Assembly: GCA_016845245.1 (NCBI GenBank)
Contig: JAERSY010000005.1
Location: 1-35,414 of the forward strand
Reading direction: 5' to 3'
DNA length: 35,414 nucleotides
Source: Phycisphaerae bacterium
GTDB taxonomy: Bacteria > Planctomycetota > Phycisphaerae > Phycisphaerales > SM1A02
Shown piece by piece: positions 9,291 to 17,008 of the stretch. The notes under the pieces are model-generated. The model saw only the letters and a list, made by a program, of their open reading frames with translations, ran no database searches and had not been told where the DNA came from. The translations under genes and the position numbers were made by a program. The number at the start of each line of letters is the position of its first letter. The first letter of the stretch is position 1.

Positions 9291-9374
9291 TGTAAAATTC
9301 GCTTATGCAGAACTGCGATGAGAGTATGTACGACATGATTCGTGCCCAAAGAGGTTTTATCAACCGATTAAGGG

Positions 9375-9415
9375 TCATAAACAGTATACGCCACTTAGAT
9401 TATTTGACTATTTTA
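9375..9415 (-). promoter_or_regulatory. possible promoter in the pilT-gspE gap
   Basis: On the minus strand the 164-base gap between pilT and the next ATPase gene contains TATACT (plus-strand AGTATA around 9380-9385). A TAGTCA hexamer lies 16 bases upstream of it. The -10 element is close to the sigma-70 consensus and the -35 element is poor. The gap is by far the longest inside this gene run, which supports a separate start for gspE-pilC-pseudopilin transcription. This is a weak call made by eye. Confidence 0.25.
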
Positions 9416-9454
9416 TCCAATTAGATTGCCGAATGAGTGGGGTGAAATGTCTAT

Positions 9455-10561
9455 TTATGATGGATTATCAAGCTCAGAACGACCGACTTTGCCGCCAGCA
9501 TTATGCACTTTTGCAGTCAAACCATTGGAATCACGGCCTTTATCAATCATTTCTTCAGGCCCAATCATGCCCCGCTCATAGAGTGACCAGAGGTGGTCAT
9601 CAAGGAGTTGCATGCCGAACTTCCGCCCTGTTTGAATCGCAGAGTCGATTCTAAATGTCTTGTTTTCGCGAATGAGATTCGCAATCGCTGGAGTAACGAC
9701 AAGGAATTCATACGCAGCAACCCGCCCTGCTTTGTCAGTACGCCTTAGGAGTACTTGAGATAGGACAGAAATGAGTGCTGTCGATAACTGCACTCGGACC
9801 TGTTCTTGTTGATTTGTTGGGAACGCATCAATAATCCGGTTGATGGTTCCGGATGCACCAGTGGTGTGCAAGGTTGCAAAGACCAAGTGACCAGTTTCAG
9901 CCGCTTGAATGGCTGCTTCAATGGTTTCAAGGTCACGCATCTCACCAACAAGGATGACGTCTGGGTCAGCACGAAGCACACGTCTTAGCGCTTCAGAGAA
10001 GCTCGGCACATCGTTGCCCACTTCACGCTGATTGACAATAGACTTCTTGTGGTAGTGATAATATTCAATGGGATCTTCAGCGGTCACAATGTGACGCTCA
10101 AGATTCGTATTGATGTAGTCAATCATCGTCGCAAGTGATGTCGTTTTACCAGAACCAGTCGGTCCAGTCACAATGAACAGTCCACGAGGTCGTCGAATCA
10201 ATTCTTTAAGAATTGTCGGCAAACCGATTTGTTCAAATGTCAACAACTCATTTGGAATCAATCGAAGGACAAGCGCTAAGTCACCGCGCTGTCTGAAAAT
10301 TGCAACACGAAAGCGAGCTTCTGTGCCAAACGCAAAACCAAAGTCGCATGAACCCTCTTCTTGGAGTTCTTGTTGTGCCTTCTCTGGCGTGATTTGTTTC
10401 ATGAGTGCGACACAGTCATCGCCATCTAATACTTTCGTATCAAGATTTTTAAGTCCACCATGCAATCGCAACGTTGGCTTTCGACCAACCGTAAGGTGAA
10501 GGTCGGAAGCACCTGTTCGTACAACTGTATCTAGCAATCTGTCAATTTGAATCGTGGACAT
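9455..10561 (-). CDS. pilT: PilT twitching-motility/retraction ATPase
   Basis: The 368-residue protein has the length and motifs of PilT, the ATPase that depolymerises type IV pili. It starts with the DxLLDxVVRTGASDLHL pattern and has LRLHG in the N-terminal domain. The core has Walker A GPTGSGKT (133-140), AEDPIEY (161-167), Walker B VILVGEMRD (202-210) and GHLVFATLHT (224-233). The C-terminal signature AIANLIRE (292-299) is specific to PilT and is needed for retraction in studied homologues. There is no tetracysteine zinc motif, which separates it from PilB/GspE. It follows a PilB-like gene by 26 bases. Its presence argues that the locus makes a retractable pilus and is not a pure secretion system. 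Confidence 0.95.
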   Translation of the reverse strand: MSTIQIDRLLDTVVRTGASDLHLTVGRKPTLRLHGGLKNLDTKVLDGDDCVALMKQITPEKAQQELQEEGSCDFGFAFGTEARFRVAIFRQRGDLALVLRLIPNELLTFEQIGLPTILKELIRRPRGLFIVTGPTGSGKTTSLATMIDYINTNLERHIVTAEDPIEYYHYHKKSIVNQREVGNDVPSFSEALRRVLRADPDVILVGEMRDLETIEAAIQAAETGHLVFATLHTTGASGTINRIIDAFPTNQQEQVRVQLSTALISVLSQVLLRRTDKAGRVAAYEFLVVTPAIANLIRENKTFRIDSAIQTGRKFGMQLLDDHLWSLYERGMIGPEEMIDKGRDSNGLTAKVHNAGGKVGRSELDNPS

Positions 10562-10587
10562 AATGTGTGTTCTTTATGTAATGATAG

Positions 10588-12321
10588 TTAAATATCAACA
10601 TTCCCTTCGAGTAACGCTTCTGCTTGTGCAAATCTAGAGATTTCTTCCGCAGTTGTTTCGCCACGTAACACCTTAATCTTGCCATCTTCAACAAGCGATT
10701 TCATGCCATTTCGAACAGCTGCTTGCCTAATGTGAGAGAGTGGCGCTCGGTTGAATGCGAGATCCCGAATCTCATTATTCATAACAATCATCTCAAAGAT
10801 CGCCTTACGACCCTTGTAGCCGAGTTTTCCGCATGAAGCACAACCGACTGCTTTATAGACTGGATTCTTATGGACCTCGTCCTGTGTAATCCCAATGAGT
10901 TCAAGAACTTTCTTATCTGGATTTTCATCAATCTGTTTACAGTCAGGACAAAGAATTCGAATAAGCCGCTGAGCCATAATCGCTTGAATAGAACTCGCAA
11001 CGAGGTATGGCTTCACACCCATATCAATCAAACGAGTAATGGCTGATGGCGCATCGTTTGTGTGCAAGGTTGAGAAGACCAAGTGACCAGTGAGCGCTGC
11101 CTGAATCGCAATGTCAGCAACTTCTCTATCACGAATCTCACCAACAAGAATGACGTTTGGGGCTTGCCGTAACATCGAGCGAAGGATTGAAGAGAACGTC
11201 AAGCCAATTGAATCGCGAACTTGGCATTGGTTAATGCCTGCAAAACTATATTCAACTGGATCTTCCGCTGTAATAATTTTTCGGTCAGGTCTGTTTAACA
11301 CGTCAAGCGCTGAATAAAGTGTTGTCGTTTTACCTGAACCAGTAGGTCCCGTCACAAGCAGAATGCCGTTTGGTCTGCGAATAAGTTTGTTAAACGAATC
11401 AAGGTTTTCCTGTTCAAAACCAAGATTGACAAGACCAATTCGAACGGAGTCTGGTCTCAAAATCCGCAGCACAACTGACTCGCCATGATACGCGGGACAC
11501 GTACTGACACGAAAGTCAATCTGCGAACCATCGACACTCATTTTGATACGACCGTCTTGCGGGATTCGCCGCTCAGCAATGTTTACACCGGCCATCAATT
11601 TTAAACGAGCGAGAATCGCTGCCTGCATTCGCTTCGGCAAATTGTCGCGAACATGACACACACCGTCGATTCGATATCGCAATAGCACGCGATCTTCCAT
11701 CGGCTCAATGTGAATATCAGAGGTTCGGTTTCGGACTGCCTCTGTAATGAGCCGCGTCACGAGTTTGACAATTGGTGCTTGGTCGTCGTCGACATCAATC
11801 GAAGCGTCGACTGATTTATCGACCGAGCGGTCAACACTGACATCAACTGAATCCGTCACAAGGGAGGTTTCAGCGATATTCGTTCCCTCGCCACCAGTTT
11901 CCTTTGCAATGAAAGTCTGTATGGAGGCCTTCGTCGCGAGTACGGGCTCAATCTCACAATTCAACCTAAATCGGAGCAAGTCAAGCAATTCAAGGTTTAA
12001 TGGGTCATGAATGATGAGCTGCAGTTTTCCGCCTTCTTTTGAGAGCGGAATCACGATATGTTTTTGGATGACGTCTTTTGGGATGAGCGCCATGTCTGGC
12101 TCGCCATCACTCCCATCGAGGGTGATGAATCGCATGCCAAACTGTTCAGCGAGCCCCTTCACGACTGCTGATTCATCGCAATAGCCAAGTTCAATGAGCA
12201 CTTCGCCAATCTTTTTTGCTGTACCAGAGGCCTTCTCTAAACCTGTTTTCAGGTCATCTTTTGAGATTGCACCATGATCAATGAGAATCTCACCTATTTT
12301 TCGACGTAATTTTCGTGCCAT
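10588..12321 (-). CDS. pilB: PilB/GspE-type assembly ATPase 2
   Basis: This 577-residue assembly ATPase is first in the operon. Two N-terminal MshEN-like segments (RRKIGEILIDHG and KKIGEVLIELG) are followed by a linker with an SVD-type repeat. The core then has DIHIEP, Walker A GPTGSGKT, AEDPVEY, Walker B VILVGEIRD and GHLVFSTLHTND. Two CxxC pairs (CPDC and CASC) form the zinc site. It differs clearly from the second ATPase downstream, so the locus encodes two extension-type motors. Pairing with pilT directly downstream suggests it is the pilus-extension motor PilB, while the other works with the adjacent platform; this division is inferred. An upstream in-frame ATG at 12363 exists, but homologues start at MARKLRRKIGEIL, so ATG 12321 was chosen. 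No convincing Shine-Dalgarno site precedes either. Confidence 0.9.
   Translation of the reverse strand: MARKLRRKIGEILIDHGAISKDDLKTGLEKASGTAKKIGEVLIELGYCDESAVVKGLAEQFGMRFITLDGSDGEPDMALIPKDVIQKHIVIPLSKEGGKLQLIIHDPLNLELLDLLRFRLNCEIEPVLATKASIQTFIAKETGGEGTNIAETSLVTDSVDVSVDRSVDKSVDASIDVDDDQAPIVKLVTRLITEAVRNRTSDIHIEPMEDRVLLRYRIDGVCHVRDNLPKRMQAAILARLKLMAGVNIAERRIPQDGRIKMSVDGSQIDFRVSTCPAYHGESVVLRILRPDSVRIGLVNLGFEQENLDSFNKLIRRPNGILLVTGPTGSGKTTTLYSALDVLNRPDRKIITAEDPVEYSFAGINQCQVRDSIGLTFSSILRSMLRQAPNVILVGEIRDREVADIAIQAALTGHLVFSTLHTNDAPSAITRLIDMGVKPYLVASSIQAIMAQRLIRILCPDCKQIDENPDKKVLELIGITQDEVHKNPVYKAVGCASCGKLGYKGRKAIFEMIVMNNEIRDLAFNRAPLSHIRQAAVRNGMKSLVEDGKIKVLRGETTAEEISRFAQAEALLEGNVDI
11791..11850 (-). 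repeat. SVD tetrapeptide repeat in the PilB-like linker
   Basis: Codons here encode consecutive four-residue units (SVDV, SVDR, SVDK, SVDA, then SIDV) between the N-terminal MshEN region and the ATPase core. The unit is 12 bases. It creates an alternating acidic, likely flexible linker. The codons vary between copies, so this is an old or selected repeat and not a recent slippage product. Confidence 0.6.
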
Positions 12322-12404
12322 AAGAAATGAAGCGATGAATCGCTGTATGACGCATAGTATCATTCCCTAGAGAGTCTTGAAGGCAACTTTTCCCCTTTTT
12401 AAGC

Positions 12405-13073
12405 ATGAAACATTCCTCACATCACATCCTTGTCACACTGGGGGCAACAATTGAACCAATCGATTCTGTTCGATACTTGTCGAACTGGTCTTCAGGGACG
12501 CTTGGTTGTGCCATTGCCCTCGCTGCAGCCACCGCTGGCCACAAGGTCACCGCGCTTTGCGGCGAACATGCGATGCGACCGCAACACCACCCACGAATTT
12601 CAACGATTACATTTGGTTCTACCCGGGATTTGGCTGCAAAGTGTCGTGAATATTGGCCCTCACATGATGTCCTCATTATGGCTGCGGCGGTCTCGGATTT
12701 CACGCCTGTGGGCGGGCAACATGACGGCAAAATCAGGAGGGGTGATTCATATGCTCTTGAATTGACCGCAACGAATGATGTTGTCGCTGATTTAACAGCT
12801 TCAAAAAGGAATGACCAAACTGTCATTGCATTTTCGCTTGCGGAACAATCCAAATTAGAGGAAGTTGCACGGGAAAAGTTGGAGCGGAAGGGCGTTGACG
12901 CAATCATCGCCAATCCCTTGAACACTATGAATAGCAATGAAATCAACGCCTTCATGCTGACTAAGGATGGGGTGACGTTCCGTCCTGAGGATTCCCTTAC
13001 AAAAGCATCGTTTGCGAGATGGCTCATCTCCACCTTGCCAGAGATTCATCACCGAACGCCTCAAAACTCGTAA
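12405..13073 (+). CDS. stand-alone phosphopantothenate-cysteine ligase (CoaB) domain
   Basis: The 222-residue protein matches the C-terminal half of the bifunctional CoaBC/Dfp protein. Visible elements are the nucleotide-binding opening VTLGATIEPIDSVRYLSNWSSGTLG (residues 10-34, compare TAGGTREPIDPVRxxxNxSSG), AAAVSDF (93-99), the Lys after it (GKIRR, 108-112), IAFSLAE (141-147), and AIIAN with N-E-INAF in place of the usual DLIVAN. CoaB joins 4'-phosphopantothenate to cysteine in coenzyme A synthesis. The decarboxylase CoaC half is absent here, so it must be a separate gene or missing. The gene is divergent from the pilus operon and starts the plus-strand group that continues into the transporter and thiS-thiG. 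No Shine-Dalgarno site is seen before ATG 12405. Confidence 0.8.
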   Translation: MKHSSHHILVTLGATIEPIDSVRYLSNWSSGTLGCAIALAAATAGHKVTALCGEHAMRPQHHPRISTITFGSTRDLAAKCREYWPSHDVLIMAAAVSDFTPVGGQHDGKIRRGDSYALELTATNDVVADLTASKRNDQTVIAFSLAEQSKLEEVAREKLERKGVDAIIANPLNTMNSNEINAFMLTKDGVTFRPEDSLTKASFARWLISTLPEIHHRTPQNS

Positions 13074-13098
13074 TACGATATTATGTGCATCTTTTCAC

Positions 13099-14544
13099 AT
13101 GCACGACATTCCTAAACCAAACAAAATTCTAGTCGCAATTTCAATCGCAATTGCAGGCATCATCGCACTCTTTCTTGCTCAATGGCTCATGGGAGATCAC
13201 GGTGACCATCACGGACACGCGCCTCACATGCCGCACTATTGGGGTATTGGCATTTTGCCATTTGTTGTGATTCTTGGCTCAATTGCACTGTTGCCACTCA
13301 TCCCAGCAACACACTTGTGGTGGGAATCAAATGCAAACAGATTCTTCATTGCAATGTTGTGTGCAGGCGGAACAATTCTATACCTCTTTCTCACAGCAAA
13401 AGATGACATCGGACCAAGTTTGCATCACGCCATCATGCAAGACTACATTCCATTTATCATCTTGCTCTTTAGTTTGTATGTCATTGCGGGTGGCATTCAT
13501 TTATCAGGTGATTTAGAAGCAACGCCACTTACGAACACAACCTTCCTTGCTGTCGGCGCTCTTATTGCAAGTTTTGTTGGCACAACGGGCGCAAGCATGC
13601 TTCTCATTCGTCCAATCCTAAAGACGAACTCTCAACGAAAACACATTGTGCACACTGTTGTCATATTTATCTTCTTAGTGAGCAACATCGGTGGAACGCT
13701 TCTTCCAATTGGTGACCCACCACTATTCCTCGGCTATTTACGTGGCGTTGACTTCCTCTGGACGCTTAACCTTTGGCCAATGTGGGCTACAACATGCGGC
13801 ATACTCCTTGTCGTCTATTTCATTTGGGATTCAATCCTTTGGAGAAAAGAAGGCGACTTGTCTCACCTCAAAGATGATTTGCAAGCGCAGCCAATGCGCG
13901 TTCAAGGCCTCATCAATTTTATCTACATCGGCGGCATTGTCGCTGCTGCAGCCCTCATCGACTCAAACAAAACACTTCCATTTACTGAGTGGAAACCATT
14001 CCCTTACTTAAGAGAACTTGTCATGCTCACTTTTGTTGGGCTCTCTCTGATTTCAACGAGCGAGGCAATCAAAACGGCAAACAATTTCACGTATGGCGCA
14101 ATCCTTGAAGTCGCAGCACTTTTCTCAGGCATCTTCATTGCCATGCAAGTTCCACTTTCAATCTTGCGTGCAAGCGGCGAAGCCATTACCGCAACACTGA
14201 ATCAGCCGTGGCAATACTTCTGGGCAACGGGCTCCCTGTCAAGTTTCCTTGACAATGCACCGACGTACGTCGTCTTCTTTAAACTTGCGCAGTCAACGAC
14301 GACAGAAAACATGATGGAAGTCAACGACGGTTCAATTCCAATCACACTGCTTGTCGCAATCAGCTTGGGCTCTGTCTTTATGGGCGCAATGACGTATATC
14401 GGAAATGGACCAAACTTCATGGTCAAAGCAATTGCCGAACAAGAGGGAATCAAGATGCCCTCCTTCTTTGGCTATATGTTCAAGTACAGCATTCCTGTGC
14501 TTATTCCAATCTTTATTCTGGTCACTTTCCTGTTCTTGCTTTAA
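13099..14544 (+). CDS. CitMHS_2/NhaD-type sodium:proton antiporter family transporter
   Basis: The 481-residue protein has roughly eleven to thirteen hydrophobic segments and belongs to the ion transporter superfamily group usually annotated as sodium:proton antiporter or putative citrate transporter (CitMHS_2). Recognisable pieces are PFVVILGSIALLPL, the half-repeat segments FVGTTGASMLLIRP and VSNIGGTLLPIGDPPLFLGYL, and the second-half ASGSLSSFLDNAPTYVVFF-like and MTYIGNGPNFMVKA segments. The paired GTTGAS / LDNAPTY / IGNGPN motifs mark the inverted-repeat transport core. Between helices 1 and 2 there is a His-rich loop (residues 33-46). Substrate cannot be settled from sequence; sodium/proton exchange is the usual assignment. 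An open frame upstream to 13012 runs into coaB, but ATG 13099 gives the normal hydrophobic N-terminus. TATTAT lies 15 bases upstream. Confidence 0.82.
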   Translation: MHDIPKPNKILVAISIAIAGIIALFLAQWLMGDHGDHHGHAPHMPHYWGIGILPFVVILGSIALLPLIPATHLWWESNANRFFIAMLCAGGTILYLFLTAKDDIGPSLHHAIMQDYIPFIILLFSLYVIAGGIHLSGDLEATPLTNTTFLAVGALIASFVGTTGASMLLIRPILKTNSQRKHIVHTVVIFIFLVSNIGGTLLPIGDPPLFLGYLRGVDFLWTLNLWPMWATTCGILLVVYFIWDSILWRKEGDLSHLKDDLQAQPMRVQGLINFIYIGGIVAAAALIDSNKTLPFTEWKPFPYLRELVMLTFVGLSLISTSEAIKTANNFTYGAILEVAALFSGIFIAMQVPLSILRASGEAITATLNQPWQYFWATGSLSSFLDNAPTYVVFFKLAQSTTTENMMEVNDGSIPITLLVAISLGSVFMGAMTYIGNGPNFMVKAIAEQEGIKMPSFFGYMFKYSIPVLIPIFILVTFLFLL

Positions 14545-14554
14545 GCGCCTCAGA

Positions 14555-14569
14555 TAGAATGCAATCGTG
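14555..14569 (+). promoter_or_regulatory. -10-like element 6 bases before thiS GTG
   Basis: TAGAAT (14555-14560) is followed by six bases and then the GTG start of thiS. A sigma-70 start site is normally 6-8 bases after the -10 element, so the RNA could begin at or next to the start codon, giving a leaderless mRNA. There is no Shine-Dalgarno sequence. No convincing -35 box is present. Confidence 0.35.
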
Positions 14570-14764
14570 ATTACTGTAAACGGAAAACCCTGCGAACAAC
14601 TCAGTGACAATTCACTTCAAGCGCTGTTAATCCATCTTGGTCTTGAAGATCAATTATGCGCAATTGAAATTAACAAAACACTCATCCCTTACAAAGAACG
14701 AGAACACACATCAATCCAAGATGGTGACGACATTGAAATTGTGTCACTTGTCGGAGGAGGATAA
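14567..14764 (+). CDS. thiS: thiamine biosynthesis sulfur carrier ThiS
   Basis: This 65-residue protein has a ubiquitin-like fold pattern: it begins [12 protein letters not shown], has a central [12 protein letters not shown] strand, and ends [14 protein letters not shown]. The C-terminal Gly-Gly is adenylated and converted to a thiocarboxylate that donates sulfur to thiazole formation. Here the protein ends in three glycines. It starts with GTG and is followed at once by thiG, its partner enzyme. ThiF, ThiO/ThiH and the other thiamine genes are not in the window. Length and context match the family exactly. Confidence 0.93.
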   Translation: MITVNGKPCEQLSDNSLQALLIHLGLEDQLCAIEINKTLIPYKEREHTSIQDGDDIEIVSLVGGG

Positions 14765-14768
14765 AGCA
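14753..14768 (+). promoter_or_regulatory. strong thiG ribosome binding site inside the thiS Gly codons
   Basis: The three C-terminal Gly codons of thiS read GGAGGAGGA, which is a very strong Shine-Dalgarno sequence ending 8 bases before ATG 14769. The codons that encode the functional tail of ThiS therefore also set translation of thiG, and this fixes the thiG start despite a longer open frame upstream to 14637. Confidence 0.75.
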
Positions 14769-15614
14769 ATGCAAACGATTACTGAACCAAACATCCCTAG
14801 CATTCAACTCGGCGACATCACATTAACCAGCCGGCTTGTCGTTGGAACTGGCAAGTATCCAGACTATGAAACGATGGAACATGCGCTCGAACAGAGCGGA
14901 TGCAGCGCAGTGACTGTTGCAGTTCGAAGAGAGCGGCTTGTTGATGATCAAGGTCGTTCAATTTTAGATTTTATTGACACAAACAAATACACGATTCTTC
15001 CAAACACGGCGGGCTGCTTCTCTGCTGATGATGCCGTGCGAGTTGCACGACTCGGCAGAGACATTCTTGAACAGATTGGAAACGCAGGAAGCTCTTGGGT
15101 AAAACTAGAAGTCCTCGGAGACAAAACAACGCTCCTTCCTGACCCAGTTGGAACACTTCAAGCGTGTAAAGAACTTGTTAGTGACGGATTCACAGTGATG
15201 TGTTACTCAAGTGATGACCCAATCATGGCAGCACGAATTCGTGATGCTGGCGCAACGTGCGTCATGCCTGCGGGTTCACCCATTGGTTCTGGCAGAGGCA
15301 TTGCAAATCCCGAAGCCATCAAACTCTGCTTAGAGTTGTTGAAATGCCCTGCCCATGGCGGTGACCCAAACTACCCCGTCATTGTTGATGCAGGTGTTGG
15401 CACACCTTCTGATGTCACCATTGCAATGGAACTTGGTGCTGATGGCGTCCTTCTCAATACAGGGATTGCACACGCCAAACAACCAGTTCAAATGGCAAAA
15501 GCAATGAAACTTGCATGCGATGCGGGTTACTTTGGATATCGAAGCGGAAGAATTCCACGAAAACTACATGCGACCGCATCGAGTCCTACTGACGGCACAA
15601 TCGCTGGCGAATAG
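14769..15614 (+). CDS. thiG: thiazole synthase ThiG
   Basis: The 281-residue protein is a full-length ThiG, which forms the thiazole phosphate of thiamine from deoxyxylulose 5-phosphate, dehydroglycine and ThiS thiocarboxylate. It shows LVVGTGKY (23-30), VTVAVRR (48-54), the Schiff-base lysine in WVKLEVLGD (Lys112), [22 protein letters not shown] and the phosphate-binding [10 protein letters not shown] and [11 protein letters not shown] segments near the C-terminus. The start at ATG 14769 follows the strong ribosome binding site in the end of thiS. The gene ends directly against the stop of the oppositely oriented phosphohexomutase gene with no spacer. Confidence 0.96.
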   Translation: MQTITEPNIPSIQLGDITLTSRLVVGTGKYPDYETMEHALEQSGCSAVTVAVRRERLVDDQGRSILDFIDTNKYTILPNTAGCFSADDAVRVARLGRDILEQIGNAGSSWVKLEVLGDKTTLLPDPVGTLQACKELVSDGFTVMCYSSDDPIMAARIRDAGATCVMPAGSPIGSGRGIANPEAIKLCLELLKCPAHGGDPNYPVIVDAGVGTPSDVTIAMELGADGVLLNTGIAHAKQPVQMAKAMKLACDAGYFGYRSGRIPRKLHATASSPTDGTIAGE

Positions 15615-16985
15615 TTAGTGGTCTACGCGGCTTCCGAGCATCGGCGAAACTTCTGCTATTCGCTGCTCGACTTCTTCAACAGACTGCGCTTCAACATTTA
15701 ATCGTAGCAGCGGTTCAGTATTGCTCGCCCGAACGTTACACCACCATGTAGGAAGCGTAACGGTCACACCATCTAGCCGTTCAACAGTTGCATCAGGATA
15801 CGCTTGAACAAGCGCGTCCATTGCGCCTTCTTTGTCATCATTTTCAAAGTTGATTTCACCACTCTGAGCATACGTAGCAATTGGTTTGATTTGCTCACTC
15901 ATTGTGCCTTCAAAACAACCGACCCCTCCAAGGACGCACGCAAACGCCATCGCTCCACTGTCTGCGTAAAAGTTATCTCGGAAATAGAAGTGACCGGATA
16001 ACTCTCCACCAAACGGCGCATCGTTCTTCGCCATTTCTTGCTTCATAAAGACATGGCCAACTCTACTTTTTACAGGTCGCCCCCCTGCGCTTGTTACTGC
16101 GTCCGCAACTGCAAGTGACGAACGAAGGTCGTACACAATTGCGCCATCACCCTCTTCGTGTTGTAAGAATTTTGGTGCAAGCCAAGCGGTCACCAAATCG
16201 CAACCGACGATGTTACCTTTTTCATCAACAACCATGCAGCGGTCAGCATCGCCATCAAAACAAATGCCAATGTCACAACCATGTTCGAGTACAGCGTCTT
16301 GCGTCTGTTTAAGATTTGCATCAACGAGCGGATTAGGGTCATGAACAAACTCACCCTTATCATTTTCAAAATTGATCTCAATCATCTCGAGACCAGCAAT
16401 GCCTCTAAAGAGTTTTGGAACCATCGTTCCAGCCATTCCATTCGATGCATCAACAGCTGCTTTGACTTTAATGTCACCTGAAAGAATCCGTGGGTCTAAA
16501 TAGGTAAAGACGTGTTCTCTATACGCATCCCACAAATCAATTGACGATTCACTACCTTCTTCATGACACTCGGGGATCTCGTCTGAATACGCAAACGCCT
16601 CAATCTTCTCAAGTCCAAGGCCTTTCCCGACTGGCTTGGCTTTCGCTCGACAGATTTTGAACCCGTTGTAATTGATTGGGTTGTGCGATGCGGTTGTTTG
16701 CACACCACCGATTGCATCAAGATGGTTGACTGCAAACGCAACAAATGGCGTATCCACGAGGCCAACATCAATTACATCAGCGCCAACTGAACGCATTCCT
16801 TCTTTGAGCGCGCTCACAAGTGATGGCGAATGTGGCCGCATGTCATGGCCAACAACGATTGGTCCACTCTTTCCGCTTTCTTCCATGAGTAACATCGCTG
16901 TTCCCATGCCAATTCGTTTTGCGATGGCTTCATTGAGCGGGTCTGGATAGAGCGCTCGGACGTCGTAAGCTTTAAACACTGTCAT
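15615..16985 (-). CDS. phosphomannomutase/phosphoglucomutase
   Basis: This 456-residue alpha-D-phosphohexomutase has all four active-site loops. They are the catalytic serine loop TASHNP (98-103, Ser100), the metal loop DGDADR (244-249), the sugar-binding loop GELSGH (327-332) and the phosphate-binding RASNTEP (419-425). It interconverts hexose 1- and 6-phosphates (mannose and/or glucose), feeding nucleotide sugars for envelope polysaccharides. The N-terminus FKAYDVR is typical for the PMM/PGM subgroup. The open frame extends to a TTG at 17012, but ATG 16985 was chosen because homologues start MxxFKAYDVR. It is the last gene after mrdA-rodA-rsmG-helicase, 23 bases after the helicase stop. The glycosyltransferase at 23153 is a possible downstream user of its products. 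PMM versus PGM preference cannot be decided here. Confidence 0.93.
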   Translation of the reverse strand: MTVFKAYDVRALYPDPLNEAIAKRIGMGTAMLLMEESGKSGPIVVGHDMRPHSPSLVSALKEGMRSVGADVIDVGLVDTPFVAFAVNHLDAIGGVQTTASHNPINYNGFKICRAKAKPVGKGLGLEKIEAFAYSDEIPECHEEGSESSIDLWDAYREHVFTYLDPRILSGDIKVKAAVDASNGMAGTMVPKLFRGIAGLEMIEINFENDKGEFVHDPNPLVDANLKQTQDAVLEHGCDIGICFDGDADRCMVVDEKGNIVGCDLVTAWLAPKFLQHEEGDGAIVYDLRSSLAVADAVTSAGGRPVKSRVGHVFMKQEMAKNDAPFGGELSGHFYFRDNFYADSGAMAFACVLGGVGCFEGTMSEQIKPIATYAQSGEINFENDDKEGAMDALVQAYPDATVERLDGVTVTLPTWWCNVRASNTEPLLRLNVEAQSVEEVEQRIAEVSPMLGSRVDH

Positions 16986-17008
16986 AAGAGAAACATCATA
17001 CCTATACT

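Noticed and set aside
9330-9365. Possible sigma-54 promoter upstream of the gspE-like gene (GGGCACG-N4-ATGTC on the minus strand)
   Set aside because: The -24 part resembles the consensus, but the -12 part lacks the required GC, so the match is not convincing despite sigma-54 control being common for pilin genes.
7515-12321. Whether the two PilB/GspE genes are a recent tandem duplication
   Set aside because: Their N-terminal regions and linkers differ widely and only the core motifs match, so they are old paralogues.
12422-13033. 203-residue open frame on the minus strand opposite the CoaB-like gene
   Set aside because: It lies entirely antisense to a gene with clear family motifs, shows no recognisable domain and has no ribosome binding site; it is a shadow of the real frame.
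13012-13098. N-terminal extension of the transporter into coaB
   Set aside because: The extension is not hydrophobic and overlaps coaB; ATG 13099 gives the expected transporter N-terminus.
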